DNA of 41,683 nucleotides from Burkholderiales bacterium (GTDB taxonomy: Bacteria > Pseudomonadota > Gammaproteobacteria > Burkholderiales > Burkholderiaceae_E), in NCBI GenBank assembly GCA_003818495.1, contig RPRK01000020.1, positions 1-41,683 on the forward strand. Reading direction: 5' to 3'. Numbering within the stretch: the first letter of the stretch is position 1; the number at the start of each line of letters is the position of its first letter. The notes under the pieces are model-generated. The model saw only the letters and a program-made list of their open reading frames with translations. It was not told where the DNA came from and did no database searches. Shown in pieces: positions 8,401-18,253 of the stretch. Both the position numbers and the translations under genes were made by a program.

Positions 8401-9573
8401 ATGCCCGCCCCCCGTCTTCCCGCCTTCGACTTCGGCCGTCTGCCCGGCCTCACCGACGAGCACCGGCAGGTGCAGCAGGCGGTGCAGGCCTTCGTCGAAG
8501 GCGAGATCCAGCCGAACGCCGATGCCTGGGACGAAGCCGGCAGCTTCCCGCGCGAGCTCTACCGCAAGGCCGGTGCCGTCGGACTGCTCGGTCTGGGGTA
8601 TCCGGCCGAGTACGGCGGCACGCCGGCCGACCACGTCTCGCGGCTGCTGTCCTCGGTGGAGCTGGCGCGCGGCGGCATCGGCGGCGTCACCGCCGGCCTG
8701 GGTTCGCACACGATCATGCTCTGGCCGCTCCTGGCCGGCGCGCGCGAGTCCGTGCGCCGGTCGGTGATCCCCTCGATCCTGGCCGGCGAGTCGATCGGCG
8801 CGCTCGCGATCACCGAACCCTCCGGCGGGTCGGACGTCGCCCAGCTGCAGACGCGCGCCGCGCGCGTGGCGGGCGGCTGGTCGATCACCGGCTCGAAGCT
8901 GTTCATCACCTCGGGCATCCGGGCGGATCACATCCTGGTCGCCGCCCGTACCGGGGGGCCGGGCGCGGGCGGGGTCTCGCTCTTCCTCGTGGACGGCACC
9001 TCGAGCGGCCTGACCCGCACGCCGCTGAAGAAGATCGGCTGGTGGGCCTCCGACACCGCGGCGCTGTACTTCGACGAGGTCTTCGTCCCCGAGGACCGGC
9101 TGGTCGGCGAGGAGAACGCGGGGTTCCGGCTGGTGATGCAGAACTTCAACGGCGAGCGCATGACGATGGCCGCCGGCGGGCTGGGCCAGGCGATGGCCTG
9201 CGTCGAGGACGCCCTCGCCTGGGCGCGCGAACGTCGCACCTTCGGTCAGCGGCTCGTCGACCATCAGGCGATCCGGCACAAGCTCGTCCGGATGATCGAC
9301 GAGATCCTGCCCGTCCAGGCCTGGGTGCTGCAGCTCGCCCAGCGGCTCGATGCCGGCGAATCGCCGGCGGGCGACCTCGCGCTCGCCAAGAACCACGCGG
9401 CGCGGCTGATGCGCGACTGCGCCGACCAGTCCCTGCAGATCCTCGGCGGTGCCGGTTTCATGCGCGGCAGCCGCATCGAGCGTGCATGGCGCGACTGCAA
9501 GGTGTACATGATCGGCGGCGGCGCGGAAGAAGTCATGAACGACCTGGCCGCCCGGCAGCTCGGGCTGCTCTGA
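8401..9573 (+). CDS. Acyl-CoA dehydrogenase, IVD-like (second copy)
   Basis: This is a second acyl-CoA dehydrogenase (390 residues) in the operon, clearly divergent from the first. It has ALAITEPSGGSDVAQLQ (134-150), a FITSGIRADHILVAAR segment, and AARLMRDCADQSLQILGG before MIGGGAEEVMN. As in the first copy, the IYEGT-type Glu is absent and Glu252 in NFNGERMTMAAG aligns with the isovaleryl-CoA dehydrogenase base. The two copies may oxidise successive intermediates, as chain shortening of a terpenoid acyl-CoA would need; this is inference. It starts 15 bases after the alpha subunit stop. Confidence 0.88.
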   Translation: MPAPRLPAFDFGRLPGLTDEHRQVQQAVQAFVEGEIQPNADAWDEAGSFPRELYRKAGAVGLLGLGYPAEYGGTPADHVSRLLSSVELARGGIGGVTAGLGSHTIMLWPLLAGARESVRRSVIPSILAGESIGALAITEPSGGSDVAQLQTRAARVAGGWSITGSKLFITSGIRADHILVAARTGGPGAGGVSLFLVDGTSSGLTRTPLKKIGWWASDTAALYFDEVFVPEDRLVGEENAGFRLVMQNFNGERMTMAAGGLGQAMACVEDALAWARERRTFGQRLVDHQAIRHKLVRMIDEILPVQAWVLQLAQRLDAGESPAGDLALAKNHAARLMRDCADQSLQILGGAGFMRGSRIERAWRDCKVYMIGGGAEEVMNDLAARQLGLL

Positions 9574-9665
9574 ACCGGCACGACCGGTCGCCGCGAGCAG
9601 CGGCCGATCCACGTCGACCGAACCCGTCCGACCCCCTCCCGACCGAACCGACCCCAGGAGCCACC

Positions 9666-10451
9666 ATGTCCGAATCCGCCGTTCTCACCACCGTCGACGC
9701 CGGCGTCATGACCATCACGATGAACCGACCGGAGGTGCTGAACGCGCTGAATCCGGCGATGCTCGAAGGCCTGTCCTCGGCCCTGGCCGCGGCCAAGGCC
9801 GACGACGCCGTCCGGGCCCTGATCCTCACCGGCGCGGGCCGCGGCTTCTGCGCGGGGGCCGATCTCGGGGCGGCCTCCATGCGGACCGGCGAGCACGACG
9901 TCGCCCAGGGGCTGCGCGAGTCCTACCATCCGATCGTGCTGGCGATGCGCCAGCTGCCCAAGCCGATCGTGGCCGCCGTCAACGGTTCGGCGGCCGGCGC
10001 CGGGATGAGCCTGGCGCTCGCCTGCGACGTGGTGCTGGCCGGCGAGTCGGCGAGCTTCCTGCAGGCGTTCACGAAGATCGGCCTGGTGCCCGACTGCGGC
10101 AGCACCTGGTTCCTGCCGCGCATCGTCGGCGACATCCGTGCGCGCGCGATGGTGATGCTCGCCGAGAAGATCCCGGCCCGGGACGCGCTGCAGTACGGAC
10201 TGGTCTGGAAGGTCCATGCCGACGACGCGCTGGGCGCCGAGGCGAGGCGCTGCGCCGAGGGCCTGGCCAGGATGCCGACGCGGGCCTACGCGCTGGTCAA
10301 GCAGGCGCTCACCCAGAGCGCGGGCAACGGACTGGGCGACCAGCTCGAGGTCGAGGCGCTGATGCAGGCGCAGGCCTTCCGCACCGACGATTTCCGCGAG
10401 GGCGTGGCGGCGTTCGTCCAGAAGCGAGCGCCGCGCTTCACCGGCCGGTGA
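9666..10451 (+). CDS. Crotonase-superfamily protein, PaaG-like (possible isomerase)
   Basis: A 261-residue enoyl-CoA hydratase/isomerase-family protein with an AGGAG ribosome site at 9656-9660. The oxyanion loops are GRGFCAGADL (59-67 region) and PKPIVAAVNGSAAGAGMSL. The two catalytic glutamates of hydratases are missing: Ser115 and Phe135 occupy the positions of rat mitochondrial Glu144 and Glu164. Asp143 in GLVPDCGSTW matches the acid found in PaaG-type isomerases. It sits where the hydratase AtuE would be expected, 92 bases after the second dehydrogenase. A double-bond isomerase is therefore as likely as a hydratase. Its stop overlaps the start of the MFS gene (GTGA). Confidence 0.88.
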   Translation: MSESAVLTTVDAGVMTITMNRPEVLNALNPAMLEGLSSALAAAKADDAVRALILTGAGRGFCAGADLGAASMRTGEHDVAQGLRESYHPIVLAMRQLPKPIVAAVNGSAAGAGMSLALACDVVLAGESASFLQAFTKIGLVPDCGSTWFLPRIVGDIRARAMVMLAEKIPARDALQYGLVWKVHADDALGAEARRCAEGLARMPTRAYALVKQALTQSAGNGLGDQLEVEALMQAQAFRTDDFREGVAAFVQKRAPRFTGR

Positions 10452-11692
10452 GCGACGCCGCGGCCATCCGGCCGCTGATCGCCTGCGCGGCCGCCCTGTA
10501 CACGGCGGTCATCGGGTTCCGCGTGACCGTCGCCCTCGCCGCCGTCCACCTGGGGCTGTCTCCCGCGTCGATCGGGCTGGTGCTCGCCACCTTCGCGCTG
10601 GTGCCGATGCTGCTCGCGGTGCGGGGCGGACAGCTGATCGACCGGGTCGGCGTGCGTCGCCCGATGCTGGTCGGCGCGGCCCTGTGCGCCGTCGGCGCGC
10701 TCGGCTGCGCGGCGCTGCTGCACCCCGCCATGCTCGCGCTGTCGGCCGGCCTCGTCGGCGTCGGCATGATGGGCTTTCACCTCGGCATGCAGCACGCGGC
10801 GGGAGAGATCGGCGGCGACACGCGGCGCACCGCCAACTTCAACCTGCTGACGATGAGCTTCTCGGTGTCGGGACTGCTCGGGCCCCCGATGGTAGGCCTG
10901 ATCATCGACACCGCGGGCTACCGGCAGGCCTTCGCGCTGTCGGCGGCGCTGCTGGGCGCGACCTGGCTCGCGGCGAGCCGATATCCGTTCGAGCGGCACC
11001 TGCCCCGGCACGGTGCCGAACCGGCCGTGGCGCCCGAGCCGCCCGGGCCGCTCGAGCCGCCAAAGGCCACCCCCCTGCCCCCCGACGCGGATGCCGCCGC
11101 GGCCGCCGTCGAGGCGCCTCGCGGCGCGAGCGCGGCGTTCTCGCTGCTCGGCGCCCCGCGTCTGCGCCGGCTGCTGCTGGCGTCGCTGCTCGCCTCCGCG
11201 TCGTGGGACGTCTACCAGTTCGTGCTGCCGCTGCACGCGGGTTCGATCGGTCTGTCCGCATCGTCGGTGGGGCTGTCGATCGCGGCCTTCTCGGCAGGGT
11301 CGCTGTCGGTCCGGCTGATGCTGCCCCGGCTCCTCGCGCACATGCATCCCGCACGATGGATGCAGGCCGCGCTCGCCGTGTGCGTGCTGGCCTACGCGGC
11401 GGCGCCTTTCGCGGGCACCCTCGGCACGCTGGTGGCGCTGTCGTTCCTGATCGGCATCGGGCCGGGCATCGCCCAGCCGCTGCTGATGGCGGCGCTGCAC
11501 GCGGCTTCGCCGCCGGGCCGCGCCGGCGAGGCGGCCGGCCTGCGGATGACGCTGCTGAGCGCGATGCAGCTGCTCGTGCCGGTCGGCTTCGGCCTGGCGG
11601 CGGGCCTCCTCGGGACCGCACCCCTCTTCTGGCTCTACGCCGGCACGGCGGCCGCGATCGGCATCGTCCTGGCGAGGGCGGAACGGCGCTGA
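10448..11692 (+). CDS. MFS transporter
   Basis: A 414-residue major facilitator with about twelve predicted hydrophobic segments. The signature loop between helices 2 and 3 is GGQLIDRVGVRRPML. A long Pro/Ala-rich cytoplasmic linker (about residues 195-232) joins the two halves. The GTG start overlaps the stop of the crotonase gene by four bases, so expression is probably coupled to the acyl-CoA operon. It may import the pathway substrate or export a toxic intermediate; the sequence does not say which. The gene ends 24 bases from the convergent Bug receptor. Confidence 0.85.
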   Translation: MSDAAAIRPLIACAAALYTAVIGFRVTVALAAVHLGLSPASIGLVLATFALVPMLLAVRGGQLIDRVGVRRPMLVGAALCAVGALGCAALLHPAMLALSAGLVGVGMMGFHLGMQHAAGEIGGDTRRTANFNLLTMSFSVSGLLGPPMVGLIIDTAGYRQAFALSAALLGATWLAASRYPFERHLPRHGAEPAVAPEPPGPLEPPKATPLPPDADAAAAAVEAPRGASAAFSLLGAPRLRRLLLASLLASASWDVYQFVLPLHAGSIGLSASSVGLSIAAFSAGSLSVRLMLPRLLAHMHPARWMQAALAVCVLAYAAAPFAGTLGTLVALSFLIGIGPGIAQPLLMAALHAASPPGRAGEAAGLRMTLLSAMQLLVPVGFGLAAGLLGTAPLFWLYAGTAAAIGIVLARAERR

Positions 11693-11716
11693 CGCCGTCC
11701 CCCTCTCTGGCTCGGC

Positions 11717-12739
11717 TCAGGAGTCGGCGGTGAAGCCGATCGTCTTGACGATCGGCCCCCAGCGCTCGTGGTACGACCGGGTCAGCGCGGCCAGCGCCTC
11801 GGGCGTGGACGACTCGGCTTCGAGGCCCATGGTCGCGAGGCCGTCGACGACGTCCTTCTCCGCCAGCGCGGCGCGCAGGGCCGCATTGGCCCGGGCGACG
11901 ACCGCAGCCTCGGGCTTGCCGGGCAGGAAGAATCCGAACCACTCGCGGAACACCAGGTCCTTGTAGCCCTGCTCGGCGAAGGTCGCCACCTCCGGAGCGA
12001 AGCGCGAACGCTTGTCGCCCGAAGTCGCGATGACGCGGCACTTGCCCGCGAGCACATGCTGGGTGAACTCGCCCACCGGGCCGGACACCGCGGCGATCTG
12101 GCCGCCGATCATGTCGAGGATCGCCGGCTGCGTGCCGCGGAACGCGACGTGCTTCATGTCCGTCTTCGTGCCGAGCGCGAGCAGCGCGCCGATGAAGTGC
12201 GGCATCGACCCGGCGGCGGGCGATCCGTAGTTCGCCTTGTCCGGATTGGCCTTGCACCAGGCGACGAATTCGGCGACGTTGCGCACCGAAGCCGGCACCA
12301 TCGGCCCGACCGCGAAGCCGAAGTCGAAGTTGCAGCCGAGCGAGGCCGGGGTCACGTCGTTGAACGGGTCGTACGACAGCTTGCGGTAGATGTGCGGGTA
12401 GATGACCAGCATCGAAGCCGGCGTCTGCAGGATCGTGCTGCCGTCGCGGGGTGCGGCGCGCATCAGGTCGATGGCGAGCTGTCCGCCGGCGCCGGTCCGG
12501 TTCTCGACGACCGAATTGCGCGCGTAGGTGCCGCGCAGCTTGTCGGCGACACGGCGGCAGATCGTGTCGGAGGTGCCGCCCGGGGGAAAGCCGGTCACGA
12601 CGCGGACGGTGTCCAGCATCGGGGCGGACTGCGCATGCAGCGCGGCCGGCAGCATCGACGCGCCGACGGCGCCGCCGATGGTGGCGATCAGCCGGCGGCG
12701 TGTGGCCGCGGACGTCTCGGTCTTGGGGTCGAAGCGCAT
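11717..12739 (-). CDS. Bug/TctC-family tripartite tricarboxylate transporter receptor
   Basis: A 340-residue periplasmic binding protein of the Bug (Bordetella uptake gene) family. The N-terminal export signal has an Arg-rich start (TRRRLIATIGGAVGASMLP) and ends near ALHAQSA, so it may be a Sec or Tat substrate. The mature part has the family hallmark VRVVTGFPPGGTSDTICR and later NYGSPAAGSMPHFIGALL. The start follows AGGAG at good spacing; a longer reading frame exists but lacks these signs. No TctA or TctB membrane gene is present, so it is an orphan receptor, as is common in Burkholderiales. It lies downstream of pobA and could bind an aromatic or dicarboxylic acid. Confidence 0.9.
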   Translation of the reverse strand: MRFDPKTETSAATRRRLIATIGGAVGASMLPAALHAQSAPMLDTVRVVTGFPPGGTSDTICRRVADKLRGTYARNSVVENRTGAGGQLAIDLMRAAPRDGSTILQTPASMLVIYPHIYRKLSYDPFNDVTPASLGCNFDFGFAVGPMVPASVRNVAEFVAWCKANPDKANYGSPAAGSMPHFIGALLALGTKTDMKHVAFRGTQPAILDMIGGQIAAVSGPVGEFTQHVLAGKCRVIATSGDKRSRFAPEVATFAEQGYKDLVFREWFGFFLPGKPEAAVVARANAALRAALAEKDVVDGLATMGLEAESSTPEALAALTRSYHERWGPIVKTIGFTADS

Positions 12740-12760
12740 GGTGTCTCCTGTGGGCCGTGC

Positions 12761-12776
12761 GGCCCGGGGTCGGGCC
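12761..12776. terminator. Short GC hairpin downstream of pobA
   Basis: GGCCCG (12761-12766) and CGGGCC (12771-12776) flank the loop GGGT. It lies in the 157-base gap between pobA and the Bug receptor gene, 22 bases before the receptor ATG. No T-run follows on either strand, so termination is only one possibility; it could also act as leader structure. I saw nothing else clear in this gap. Confidence 0.25.
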
Positions 12777-12896
12777 CGCGACGACCGCGGGCCGGCGCGG
12801 TCTGTCCCCGCGCGGGGTGGCGCGATGATAGCGCCGAGCCGGGCCGCGCGCGACGGCCGACCCGTGCCGCGACCGGTCGGTCGCCCCGCCACCGGC

Positions 12897-14687
<1,791 letters not shown>

Positions 14688-14691
<4 letters not shown>

Positions 14692-15401
14692 CGCTGCGTC
14701 TCCATCGGAGTCTGCCGCGGTCCGCGCAGCACGATGTCGAACACGTAGCCGAGCGCGAAGCCCGGCTCGGTCGCATCGAGGGCGAAGCGCGACACCAGCC
14801 GCTCGCGGACGCCGGGCGGCGTGCTGCGGTAGATCGGATCCAGGTCGAGCAGCGGATCGCCCGGGAAGTACATCTGGGTGACGAGGCGGCTGGCGAAATG
14901 CTCGCCGAACAGCGACAGGTGGATGTGGTTGGGACGCCAGGCGTTCGGGTGGTTGCCCCAGGGGTAGGCACCCGGCTTGATCGTGAGGAAGCGGTACCGG
15001 CCTTCGCCGTCGGTCAGCGTGCGCCCGGCGCCCAGGAAGTTCGGGTCGAGCGGCGCGTCGTGCGTGTCGACCGCATGCACGTAGCGGCCGGCGGCATTGC
15101 ATTGCCAGAGCTCGACCAGCGTGTGACGCAGCGGTCGACCGCCTTCGTCCGTGACACGCCCGGTGACCACGATCCGCTCCCCGAGCGGCGCGCCGTTGAC
15201 CGCGGCGTTGCGGGTCAGGTCGTGATCCAGCTCGCCGATGTCCTCGTGCCCGTAGACCGGCTGGGCGAGCTCGGACAGGGTGTGCCGCATCGGGACGAGC
15301 GGGCGCGACGGGGCCCGCAGCGGGGTGGACTTGTATGCGGGGTGCAGATAGGCGGGCTGGCTCGTCCAGTCGCGCGCCGCGATCCGTGGCAGGTCGGCCA
15401 T
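14688..15401 (-). CDS. pcaH: Protocatechuate 3,4-dioxygenase beta subunit
   Basis: A 237-residue iron-binding beta subunit. All four ferric iron ligands are visible: Tyr107 (GRYVH), Tyr146 (PGAYPW), His159 and His161 (NHIHLSLFG). Their spacing (39, 13 and 2 residues) is the same as in the well-studied Pseudomonas enzyme. The start has an excellent GGAGGAG ribosome site. It is the first gene of the compact pcaH-pcaG-pobA unit. Downstream beta-ketoadipate genes (pcaB, C, D) are not in this window. Confidence 0.95.
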
Positions 15402-15441
15402 CGGTGTCTCCTCCAGGGGCGAGGTCAGGACTGTACCGCGC

Positions 15442-16218
15442 TCAGGGCTTGAGCTCGACGCTCCCCGAGACGCCCACGACGACGTCCGACTCGCCGCCCT
15501 CGGTGGGCAGCGGCGCGGCGTCGGCGGCCGTCGCGATGCGCGCCATCGCGGCCATCGGGCGCGGTCCGGGCGCCCCGCCGCCCGAGCGCAGCGCCATCTC
15601 CCTGAGCTCGTAGCCCGCGAACCCGAAGGCGGCCGCCGCATCGGCGGCGCGGGCCCGGAAGGCACGGGCCGCCTCGGCGATCAGGCGCTTCTCCTCGGCC
15701 TGGCGCCGCTCGGCCGACAGCCGGAACTGCACGCCGGAGAGCTGCATCCGCTCGCCGAGCCGGGCGCCGAGCTGCGCGAGCGCGCTCATGCGGGTCGACT
15801 CCAGGACCACCTCGCCGCGGACCCGCCAGCCCTGCTGCTTGCCCTCCCGCGTGTGGTTCGGCTGGGTCCAGAGCGACCCGAGCCGTGCCCGGACGCCCTC
15901 GACCGACTTGGCCTCGGCGATCGCCGCATTGAGCTGCGCCAGCACCGCGTCGTTGAGCACACCGACCTGCGCGCCGTCGCGCTCCACCGCCAGCACGACG
16001 ACCATCTCGTCGTTCGCGACAGCGGCGCGGGCCTGCGCATCCAGCGTCAGCACCGGCCCGGCGGACGCACCGGCGATCGCCCAGGGCGCGACGGCCAGGA
16101 CGGCGGCCAGCGTCACCGCCCGGCCGAGCCGCTCTGCGCCGCTCCACGTGCAAGGCCATCCGCTGCCCCCCCTGCGGCCCCCCCTGCGGCCCCCCCTGCT
16201 GCCCCATCTCCCGATCAT
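15442..16218 (-). CDS. SIMPL-domain (DUF541) periplasmic/membrane protein
   Basis: A 258-residue protein of the SIMPL/DUF541 group. After a hydrophobic segment (AVTLAAVLAVAPWAIAGASAG, cleaved or anchored), the domain shows LDAQARAAVANDEMVVVLAV and the C-terminal EGGESDVVVGVSGSVEL typical of this family. The function is poorly known; members are exported or surface proteins. With the ATG at 16218 the first ~20 residues are an Arg/Gly repeat encoded by a 12-base tandem repeat, which is odd before a signal sequence. A GTG start just before TLAAVL, at about residue 36, would give a normal signal peptide. It lies 40 bases upstream of pcaH on the same strand. Confidence 0.75.
   Translation of the reverse strand: MIGRWGSRGGRRGGRRGGSGWPCTWSGAERLGRAVTLAAVLAVAPWAIAGASAGPVLTLDAQARAAVANDEMVVVLAVERDGAQVGVLNDAVLAQLNAAIAEAKSVEGVRARLGSLWTQPNHTREGKQQGWRVRGEVVLESTRMSALAQLGARLGERMQLSGVQFRLSAERRQAEEKRLIAEAARAFRARAADAAAAFGFAGYELREMALRSGGGAPGPRPMAAMARIATAADAAPLPTEGGESDVVVGVSGSVELKP
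16164..16205. repeat. 12-base tandem repeat (TGCGGCCCCCCC type)
   Basis: The unit CTGCGGCCCCCC recurs with a period of 12 bases (T at 16173, 16185 and 16197), preceded by a shortened 9-base copy. On the minus strand it encodes the RGGRRGGRRGG part of the SIMPL protein N-terminus, if that start is used. Such a homopolymeric C-rich array can slip during replication. Confidence 0.8.
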
Positions 16219-16252
16219 CCTGTCCCGTCCCGTCGTGCGATCGTCATTCGGC

Positions 16253-17284
16253 TCATCGTCCCGCCTCCCGTTCGAACTCCCGCAGCGACGGCAGCGTCGG
16301 CAGGCCCGGACCCGACAGCCCCTCGGCCGCCCGCACCGCGCGCAGCACGGCCGTCGCGGTCACCGCCGCGATGGCGGCCCCCAGCGCGACCGGATGCACC
16401 CGCGCCCGGCTGCGTCCGGTCGCGAGCGCGAACAGGGTGTCGCCGTCGAAGGCGGTGTGCACCGGGTCGATGCTGCGGGCGAGACCGTCGTGCGCGCATT
16501 GCGCGAGCTTGCGGCACTGCGCCTTGGTCAGTTCGAGGTCGGTCGCGACACAGCCGATGGTCGTGGCCATGCCCGGCGACAGTCGCGGCGGCAGGTCGCC
16601 GGCGATCAGGCTGGCCGTCGTGCCCACCAGGCGCCGCCCGTCCTCGCTCCTCGCCCCGGCGATCGGTCGGCCGGTGGACGGATCCACGACGTCGCCGATC
16701 GCGTTGACGACGATCAGGGCGCCCACCGTCGCCCCGCCGATGCGCAGCGACGCGGTGCCCACCCCGCCCTTCATCGCGCGCTCGATGCCCCAGAGCTTGC
16801 CGACGGTGGCGCCCGCGCCCGCGCCGACGGAGCCTTCCGCGGGCGGCGCCTCGGACGCCGCCTCGCAGGCGAGACGGCCCGCCCGCGCATCCGGACGGAT
16901 CGAGGCGTCGCCGACCCACAGGTCGAAGAGGATCGCCGCGGGCACGATCGGCACCCGCGCCGGCCCGACGGGCAGCCCGATGCCCTGCGCCTCGAGCCAT
17001 GCGACGACACCGCCTGCCGCGTCCAGGCCGAACGCGCTGCCGCCGGCGAGCAGCACCGCGTGCACCTGGTCGACCGCATTGACCGGATCGAGCAGGTCGG
17101 TTTCGCGGGTGCCGGGCGCCGCGCCCCGCACGTCGACGCCGCAGGTCGCGCCTTCGCCGGCGAGCACGACGGTGCAGCCGGTGGGGCGACGCGGGTCGGT
17201 GTAGTGCCCGACGCGCAGCCCCGCGACATCGGTGATGGCGCCCGCGGCCGCGCCGTCCGGTCGCCGGATGTCGGATACTTGCAT
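16253..17284 (-). CDS. P1-family (S58/DmpA-NylC-like) peptidase
   Basis: A 343-residue member of the P1 peptidase family of self-cleaving Ntn-type hydrolases, which includes DmpA aminopeptidase and the nylon-oligomer hydrolase NylC. Visible family segments are ITDVAGLRVGHYTDP (17-31), AVLLAGGSAFGLDAAGGV, GGVGTASLRIGG (173-184), VVNAIGDVVDPSTGR and LTKAQCRKLAQCAHDGLARSI. The likely nucleophile is Thr241 in MATTIGCVATD. The residue before it is Ala, whereas I recall Asn in many relatives (NylC cleaves between Asn and Thr). The start has TAGGA upstream and lies 3 bases from the start of the divergent CDF gene. The substrate cannot be inferred. Confidence 0.85.
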   Translation of the reverse strand: MQVSDIRRPDGAAAGAITDVAGLRVGHYTDPRRPTGCTVVLAGEGATCGVDVRGAAPGTRETDLLDPVNAVDQVHAVLLAGGSAFGLDAAGGVVAWLEAQGIGLPVGPARVPIVPAAILFDLWVGDASIRPDARAGRLACEAASEAPPAEGSVGAGAGATVGKLWGIERAMKGGVGTASLRIGGATVGALIVVNAIGDVVDPSTGRPIAGARSEDGRRLVGTTASLIAGDLPPRLSPGMATTIGCVATDLELTKAQCRKLAQCAHDGLARSIDPVHTAFDGDTLFALATGRSRARVHPVALGAAIAAVTATAVLRAVRAAEGLSGPGLPTLPSLREFEREAGR

Positions 17285-17287
17285 GCC

Positions 17288-18178
17288 GTGATCCTACCCA
17301 AATCCCCCTCCCCGGACACCTTCGAGCGGCACCATTTCGCCTGGCTCTCGATCGCGGCCGCCGTCGCCACGATCACGCTCAAGACGCTCGCCTGGTGGCT
17401 CACCGGCTCGGTCGGGCTGCTCTCCGACGCCCTGGAGTCCTTCGTGAACCTCGCAGGGGCGTCGTTCGCGCTGCTGATGATCGTGGTCGCCGCGCGGCCG
17501 CCGGACGACGAGCATCCGTTCGGCCACGCGAAGGCCGAGTACTTCTCGAGCGGCTTCGAGGGCATCCTGATCTTCGGCGCGGCCGCGGCGATCATCTGGG
17601 CGGGCGTCTCCCGACTGCTCGCGCCCCAGCCGCTCGAGGCGGTCGGGATCGGCCTCGTGGTGTCGGCGGTCGCCACTGCGATCAACCTCGGCGTCGCGAT
17701 CGCGCTGCGCCGCGCGGCCGTCCGCTTCCGCTCGGTCGCGCTCGACGCCGACGCCCGGCACCTGATGACCGACGTGGTCACCTCGGTCGGCGTGGTGGCG
17801 GGGGTGGCCGCGGTGTCGCTGACCGGCTGGCTCGTCCTCGATCCGCTGATCGCGATCGCGGTCGGACTGAACATCCTGCTCGAGGGCGCCCGTCTGCTGC
17901 GGGGCTCGGTCGACGGCCTGATGGACCGCAGCCTCGATGCGGCCGAGCTCGCGCGGCTGCGCGTCGCGCTCGACGCCCTGGGCGCACGCGGCATCGCATG
18001 GCGCGGCCTGCGCACGCGCCGCGCCGGCTCGCACGCCTGGATCGACGTGGTGGTGCTCGTGCCGGGCGAGTGGACCGTCGACGCGGGGCACGCCGTGGCC
18101 GACGAGGTCGAGGCGACGCTGGCCTCGATCGTCGAGCAGGCGACGGTGGTCACGCACCTCGAACCGATCCCGCGCTGA
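17288..18178 (+). CDS. Cation diffusion facilitator (CDF) family metal transporter
   Basis: A 296-residue inner-membrane cation/proton antiporter with six predicted membrane helices and a C-terminal cytoplasmic domain. The helix-2 metal site LLSDALESFVNLAGA and the helix-5 site LDADARHLMTDVVTSVGV (HxxxD) are intact, as is the loop DDEHPFGHAKAEYFSSGFEG. The short C-terminal domain runs from about residue 210. Likely substrates are Zn, Fe or Mn, not decidable here. The chosen start is GTG 17288; no in-frame ATG is available close by. A TTG slightly upstream is an alternative, but it would overlap the divergent gene. Confidence 0.88.
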   Translation: MILPKSPSPDTFERHHFAWLSIAAAVATITLKTLAWWLTGSVGLLSDALESFVNLAGASFALLMIVVAARPPDDEHPFGHAKAEYFSSGFEGILIFGAAAAIIWAGVSRLLAPQPLEAVGIGLVVSAVATAINLGVAIALRRAAVRFRSVALDADARHLMTDVVTSVGVVAGVAAVSLTGWLVLDPLIAIAVGLNILLEGARLLRGSVDGLMDRSLDAAELARLRVALDALGARGIAWRGLRTRRAGSHAWIDVVVLVPGEWTVDAGHAVADEVEATLASIVEQATVVTHLEPIPR

Positions 18179-18253
18179 GACCGACACCCTTCGTCACACG
18201 GCGGGCCCGCTCGGATGGGGGAACGGCCCGCCCGCCGCCGCTACAATTCCCCG

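Noticed and set aside
6352-9612. Very long open frame on the minus strand opposite the carboxylase operon, and similar ones at 26057-29869 (minus) and 34505-38497 (plus)
   Set aside because: These are antisense shadows of well-supported genes, produced by strong GC bias at third codon positions. Their translations are low-complexity Arg/Ala/Gly-rich with no recognisable motifs.
18200-18232. GGCGGGC/GCCCGCC stem between the CDF and phosphorylase genes as a terminator
   Set aside because: The loop is 19 bases, there is no T-run, and such pairings are expected by chance in this GC content.
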